Of a stretch of 64,000 nt of DNA, positions 58,720 to 64,000 are shown one piece after another. This DNA is from Acanthochromis polyacanthus (Eukaryota > Chordata > Actinopteri > Pomacentridae). Under the pieces are notes generated by a model, which saw only the letters and a list, made by a program, of their open reading frames with translations, did no database searches and was not told where the DNA came from. The stretch covers positions 37,706,916 through 37,770,915 of the forward strand of contig NC_067127.1 of assembly GCF_021347895.1 (NCBI RefSeq), read 5' to 3'. The first letter of the stretch is position 1. The number at the start of each line of letters is the position of its first letter. A program made the translations under genes and the position numbers.

Positions 58720-60440
58720 AGGGAGAGAAAAAAATGAAGCAAAATGGATAAAAAGCTGAAAGAGAGAAAATGAAAAAGCTGCAGCGACTGAAAGGTTTTC
58801 TTCATCAGTCAGGAGCTCTAAAGGATCATAAATCTGGTCCAGAGTCAGAAGATCCAGGATGAATGGATGAATCTGAGCTGAGAAGCTTCTGATGGAACCA
58901 ACAAAGCTGTCAGAGTCCATCTGTCTGAATAACGTTCATCTCATTCAGTCATTCACTGCTGGATTTAGCAAACATTAAATGTTCCATTTAAATCTAAAGT
59001 CAAGTTGATGTAATTCAGAGAAATTCACGTTTTATCTTCATTTTTGACTTCAGGACTTCATGTCGGCTCTTCAACCAAACAGAAATAAATAAAATAAATA
59101 AAATAAAGAGTATTTTGTTTATCACAAACATTTAAAGAACCACCTGATTGAAATGTGACGTCATTCTGGATTTAATTCAACAGTCATGTCATTTTGAACA
59201 ATTTTAACCCATTTTAACTCATTTCACATTATATTATATTATATTATATTATATTATATTATATTATATTATATTATATTATATTATATTATATTATATT
59301 ATATTATTATTGTATTATATGTCAAGCTTTCTGAACTCATTTTGGACACATTTTTAGTCAGTTTGGAAACATTTGAGTCATTTTGGATGAATTTTCTGTA
59401 ATTTTTTTCACAACTTTTGCCTTGTTTTGGACCAATTTTGAGCATTTCGGGGAAATTCTGACTCATTCAGCACAAATTTTAGGGAATTTTTGACATATTT
59501 GTCAACATTAGAGTCATTTTGGAGGAATTAGTTGATTAAATTTGTTAGAAAGTTTTGTTTAAGTGGAATAAAACCATAAAGTTTGAGTTATTAAAGGCTG
59601 TAGAAGTGGAATAAACCTTTAAAATTAGAACTGTTTGGGCTGAAAGTAGGATGTTTTTGAGCAGAAACCTTTGAAGAATGTGAGTGAAATCTGACGTCAT
59701 TCTGGATTTCATTCAACATTTGTGTCATTTATTTTAACTTTTTAAACCCATTTTCAGGTCATTTTACATCTCTAAATTATATTTTATTCTATTGTATGTA
59801 AGATGATAATTCTTCTGAAGTAATTTTGGACAAATTTTCAGTCATTCTGCAGATTTGAGTGTCTTTTTATTTATTTTGGACAAATTTCAGTCATTTACGT
59901 CCAATTTCTAGTCATTAAAGCTCCATTAAATCCCATTTCAATGATCTCTGGATTAATTCCAGACAGAATTTGGGGGAAATGAGACAAATCTGAAGTCATT
60001 CTGAGCAGAATTTGGACAAATCGGACAAATTTCAGAGAGTTTGGAAACATTTCAGTCCTTTTGGATGAATTTTAAGCATTTAGGGGAAATTCTGAGTCAT
60101 TTAGCACAAATTTTAGGTCAGTTATGATCAATTTCTGACAGACTTTGGGAAAATTGGACAAATTTCAATGAATTTGGAAACATTTCAGTCATTTTGAAAG
60201 AATTTGTTATTATATTTGTTCTAAAGTTCTGCCTGAGTGGAATAAAACCATAAAGTTTGAATTATTAAAGGCTGTAAAAGTGGAATAAACCTTTAAAACT
60301 AGAAGTATTTGGGCTGAAAGTAGGATTTTGGGTGAAATACGCCATTTAAACCATAGTTTGTTACTTTAAATATCCAGTTTTTATCTTGTTTCAAACGTAT
60401 TTGGAGCCATTCTGGAAAAATCTCACATCATTCATAAGTC
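58720..60440. repeat. Two copies of a ~0.55-kb duplication plus degenerate TTTTGGACAAATTT motifs
   Basis: 59130-59665 and 59680-60330 share TGACGTCATTCTGGATTT, AATAAAACCATAAAGTTTGA and GGAATAAACCTTTAAAA in the same order. A third copy is at 62600-63050. 59224-59306 is an (ATATT)n pentanucleotide run. Confidence 0.75.
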
Positions 60441-60555
60441 AGCAAAAGGAGTTAGTTTAGAGAAATGATGTTAAATTAGTCCGAAATGTCCGGTTTGCAA
60501 AGAACAAACCTTCAAACTAAATGTGAGATAGCAGCATTTAAGCTGGAATAAAAAA

Positions 60556-61362
60556 GATCTGCTGGTGTCTCCATGTTCTAACCTCATGAGGATCTGCTGG
60601 TGTCTCCGTGTTCTAACCTCATGAAGATCTGCTGGTGTCTCCATGTTCTAACCTCATGAAGATCTGCTGGTGTCTCCATGTTCTAACCTCATGAAGATCT
60701 GCTGGTGTCTCCATGTTCTAACCTCATGGAGATCTGCTGGTGTCTCCATGTTCTAACCTCATTGAGATCTGCTGGTGTCTCCATGTTCTAACCTCATGGA
60801 GATCTGCTGGTGTCTCCGTGTTCTAACCTCATGGAGATCTGCTGGTGTCTCCATGTTCTAACCTCATTGAGATCTGCTGGTGTCTCCGTGTTCTAACCTC
60901 ATGGAGATCTGCTGGTGTCTCCGTGTTCTAACCTCATGGAGATCTGCTGGTGTCTCCGTGTTCTAACCTCATGAGGATCTGCTGGTGTCTCCGTGTTCTA
61001 ACCTCATGGAGATCTGCTGGTGTCTCCGTGTTCTAACCTCATGGAGATCTGCTGGTGTCTCCGTGTTCTAACCTCATGGAGATCTGCTGGTGTCTCCGTG
61101 TTCTAACCTCATGGAGATCTGCTGGTGTCTCCGTGTTCTAACCTCATGGAGATCTGCTGGTGTCTCCGTGTTCTAACCTCATGGAGATCTGCTGGTGTCT
61201 CCGTGTTCTAACCTCATGGAGATCTGCTGGTGTCTCCGTGTTCTAACCTCATTGAGATCTGCTGGTGTCTCCGTGTTCTAACCTCATGAAGATCTGCTGG
61301 TGTCTCCGTGTTCTAACCTCATTGAGATCTGCTGGTGTCTCCGTGTTCTAACCTCATGAGGA
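60556..61362. repeat. 35-bp minisatellite beside miR-10d, about 23 copies
   Basis: Unit contains GATCTGCTGGTGTCTCCGTG and TTCTAACCTCATGGA. The array ends about 23 bp from the base of the miR-10d hairpin, on its 3' side. Confidence 0.97.
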
Positions 61363-61384
61363 TGTTCTGAAGGTTGGTCGTGGC

Positions 61385-61457
61385 CCATGGACTCCCCTAG
61401 AACCCAATCTGTGACGAGGCAGCTCCACACACATTCGGTTCTACAGGGTATTCATGG
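61385..61457 (-). ncRNA. mir10d: miR-10d precursor hairpin
   Basis: The minus-strand 23-mer at 61450-61428 begins TACCCTGTAGAACCGAAT and has G at position 19, the difference that separates miR-10d from miR-10a/b (U there). A 16-nt loop leads to the other arm, ACAGATTGGGTTCTAGGGGA, which matches a miR-10 3p strand. Outer CCATG (61457-61453) pairs with CATGG (61389-61385), closing a hairpin of about 73 nt. It is on the same strand as hoxd4b and 3.2 kb upstream of it, the conserved miR-10/Hox4 arrangement. miR-10 targets Hox mRNAs in vertebrates. The match is from memory of the family; a miRBase comparison would confirm the subtype. Confidence 0.93.
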
Positions 61458-61569
61458 ACGACGTTCTGATGGAGACTTCTTCCTGCTGCTGAAGAACCTC
61501 TACCACCCAGATGTTCTGATGGATTCAGGTCACCACTCACACTGTCCAACTTCAGAGCGGTTTACATTC

Positions 61570-62110
61570 ATTTTGGACGATTTAAACTCGTTTTGAACTT
61601 ATTTTCTGCCATTCTGGACAAATTCTGGTCCAATTTTGTCTCACTGAGGACAAATTTCTGTTAATTTTTAGGGAAATAATTTGTCCTTTAGAAAAGACTG
61701 ACGTAATTTGGAGAACATCTTGTATCTGTTTGTTTTGGTCATAATTTGAGTCACCTTTTGCACTCATACAGCTCCATATCATGATACTTCCACCTCCATG
61801 CTTCACTGTGGTCGTCCTGGTCAGGAGAAACACCAAACATCTGGACTATTCCTTTCCAAATCGTTTCAGACAAATTCTGAGTAACTTTTGGAAAATTGTG
61901 ATTTATTTGGAAAAGTCCTTTAGACATTTTGAGTGAATATTGAGTCATTATAGAAACATTCTGAGTCACTTGGGGAAATTTTGAATCTTTCTGGAGCATT
62001 TTTACTCGTTTATGACACATTTCAGTCACTTTGGAACCATTTTGAGTTATTCTGGACAAATTTTAGATAATTCTGGACTAATTTTGAGCATTTTTGAACG
62101 TCATTTTTCA
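61570..62110. repeat. Degenerate TTTTGGACAAATTT motifs and a Tc1 scrap
   Basis: 61765-61830 reads on the minus strand as TVKHGGGSIMIW, a Tc1 transposase signature, surrounded by the degenerate motif. Confidence 0.55.
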
Positions 62111-62599
62111 GAATGTGCATTTCTTCTCCATGTGGAGCCATGATGCAGACATAGATAGACCCAGTCCATAGAAGGTTCTGCTGTTCTCAGCTCATTTAGA
62201 ACCATGTTCATCAGTCAGACTGTGTTTTAGGTCGGCCTGTAGCTGCTGTTGGCTGTAGTCGTCTGGTGGCCTCCATCATGAGGTGAATGTGATGTTTGTG
62301 AGGTTTGTTTTGCTGCTGGGTGGGAGGAGGAGGATTTAGAGAAGATAAAAACATCAGCGGTGGTTCTGCTCCCAGCGGAAGGAGAGGAAATCTGCTGGAA
62401 GAACAGATCAGGTGGATATGGACCCCTGTCTGTAAGCGCGAGCTTTTGGGGAGTTCATTTTTCACAACTTAAAAAACAACATATAATATGAATGTAAATA
62501 AAATTGTGAAATAAACAATAAACAAACAAACAAACGAGGTCACGTTCATAAACACTGATGGAGCTACGCTGTCATAGGGTTTAACTCAGATGATCATAA

Positions 62600-63050
62600 G
62601 CCTTTAAAGAACCATGTGAGGGAAATCTGACATCATTCTGGATTTTATTCATCATTTATGTCATTTTGAACCATTTTAACCCATTTTCTATTCATTTCAC
62701 ATCATTTATATTATATTATATTATAGTTCTTCTAAACTCATTTTGGATGAATTTTGAGTCATTAAAGTTCCATTAAACCACATTCCAATGATCTCTGGAT
62801 TAATTCCAGACAGATTTCTTGAAAATGGAACAAATCTGAATTCATTCTGAGCAAAGTTTGGACAAAATCAGACAAATTTCAGTCAGTTTGGAAACATTTG
62901 AGTCACTTTGGAAGAATATGTTGATTAAATTTGTTAGAAAATTTGTTTTGGTGAAATAAAACCATAAAGTTAGAGTTATTAAGGACTATAAGAATGGAAT
63001 AATCCTTTAAAACTAGAAGTATTTAGTTTAGTTTAGGGATGAAAGTATTT
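62600..63050. repeat. Third copy of the ~0.55-kb duplication
   Basis: Shares GACATCATTCTGGATTT, ACCATTTTAACCCATTTT, a short TATATTA run and AATAAAACCATAAAGTT with the copies at 59.1-60.3 kb. Confidence 0.75.
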
Positions 63051-63388
63051 TTGAGTGTCAGACTGTGGAGTTTTACTAAACTTAAACCAACTGTTTCTGT
63101 GTTTTTTCTGCTCTTTCTTTCCGCCTCTCTAACCCTCTAAAGCATCTTTCTGTCTCCTCTGACTGATGAATCTTCTGCTCCATTTTAAATCCTTCTGGAA
63201 CTTTCATTTTTCACATCTTCTTCTCGTCCAGCAGCAGATCTCTGCCTCTGAAAGGATCCTGAACTTCTTTAGGAGCTCTCAAAGCGCATTCTTCTCCCTG
63301 GACGTCTCCTAGCTGCAGCAGGTCGCTGTGGGGTCAGCCCGGTCTGACCGCTGCTTCACCGGGTCATCAGTCCTGCTGGACAGCCGGG

Positions 63389-63750
63389 GGCCTCCAGGGC
63401 CTCCAGGGCCTCCAGGGCCTCCAGGACCTCCAGGGCCTCCAGGGCCTCCAGGGCCTCCAGGGCCTCCAGGACCTCCAGGACCTCCAGGGCCTCCAGGGCC
63501 TCCAGGGCCTCCAGGACCTCCAGGGCCTCCAGGGCCTCCAGGGCCTCCAGGACCTCCAGGACCTCCAGGGCCTCCAGGGCCTCCAGGGCCTCCAGGGCCT
63601 CCAGGACCTCCAGGGCCTCCAGGGCCTCCAGGGCCTCCAGGGCCTCCAGGACCTCCAGGACCTCCAGGACCTCCCGGGCCTCCAGGGCCTCCAGGACCTC
63701 CAGGACCTCCCGGGCCTCCAGGGCCTCCAGGACCTCCAGGGCCTCCAGGT
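63389..63750 (+). repeat. 9-bp tandem repeat reading as (Gly-Pro-Pro)n
   Basis: About 40 copies of GGGCCTCCA/GGACCTCCA. The plus frame 63328-63873 (181 codons) reads as uninterrupted GPP triplets between non-collagen ends. True fibrillar collagens vary the X and Y residues, and no neighbouring exons are seen, so a minisatellite is more likely than a collagen exon. Confidence 0.85.
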
Positions 63751-63845
63751 CCAACCAGAGTTCAGCTGTTTGTTGAACACGAAAAACACGATTTCATCCA
63801 AAACATGAAGCAGCAGAAGATCCACACTGAGATCTGCAGAACCAG

Positions 63846-64000
63846 AACCATGGAACCCTCAGTAGAACCATAGAACTCTCAGGAGAACCGTGGAACCCTC
63901 AGTAGAATCATGGAACCCTCAATAGAACCATGGAAACCTCAGTAGAACCATGGAACCCTCAATAGAACCATGGAAACCTCAGTAGAACCATGGAACCCTC
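63846..64000. repeat. 17/18-bp repeat at window edge
   Basis: CCATGGAACCCTCAGTAGAA units, continuing to the end of the window. Confidence 0.85.

Overview
The window is nuclear DNA from a teleost fish, most likely a percomorph. Two genes are certain, both on the minus strand: metaxin-2 (mtx2, ten coding exons, 32990-51179) and a Hox paralogue-group-4 gene (two exons, 56915-58204). A miR-10 hairpin lies 3.2 kb upstream of the Hox gene (61385-61457). Its mature 23-mer has the miR-10d form. Hox4, miR-10d and mtx2 in the same order and orientation as the mtx2 side of tetrapod HoxD identify this as the mtx2-proximal end of the teleost HoxDb cluster, so the Hox gene is best called hoxd4b. No hoxd3 or hoxd1 homeobox is visible in the 5.7 kb between hoxd4b and mtx2.

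Layout. 1-32 kb has no recognisable host gene. It holds decayed hAT and Tc1 elements, MITEs, (CA)n tracts, several kilobase-scale minisatellites and a few non-repetitive AT-rich patches that could be regulatory. In tetrapods the equivalent side of HoxD is a gene-poor regulatory landscape, so this is plausible by position only. 33-51 kb is mtx2. Its introns are filled with minisatellites and transposons: a Tc1 with a nested LINE in intron 9, a piggyBac-like element with nested insertions in intron 4, a second Tc1 in intron 1, and introns 7 and 8 that are almost wholly tandem repeat. 51-57 kb is the mtx2/hoxd4b interval, with a possible small plus-strand gene starting at 52238, a GC-richer candidate conserved block near 54.8-55.05 kb and a three-copy tandem duplication carrying (CA)n tracts. 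56.9-58.7 kb is hoxd4b with its CpG-rich promoter. 58.7-64 kb holds miR-10d, a 35-bp minisatellite beside it, copies of a ~0.5-0.6 kb dispersed duplication, and a 9-bp repeat that reads as (Gly-Pro-Pro)n.

How the parts relate. hoxd4b (anterior-posterior patterning transcription factor) and miR-10d (usually co-transcribed with Hox4 genes) form the Hox unit. mtx2 is a housekeeping mitochondrial outer-membrane import factor that is a long-standing bystander of HoxD. Most long open frames elsewhere come from tandem repeats whose unit length is a multiple of three, or from dead transposases.
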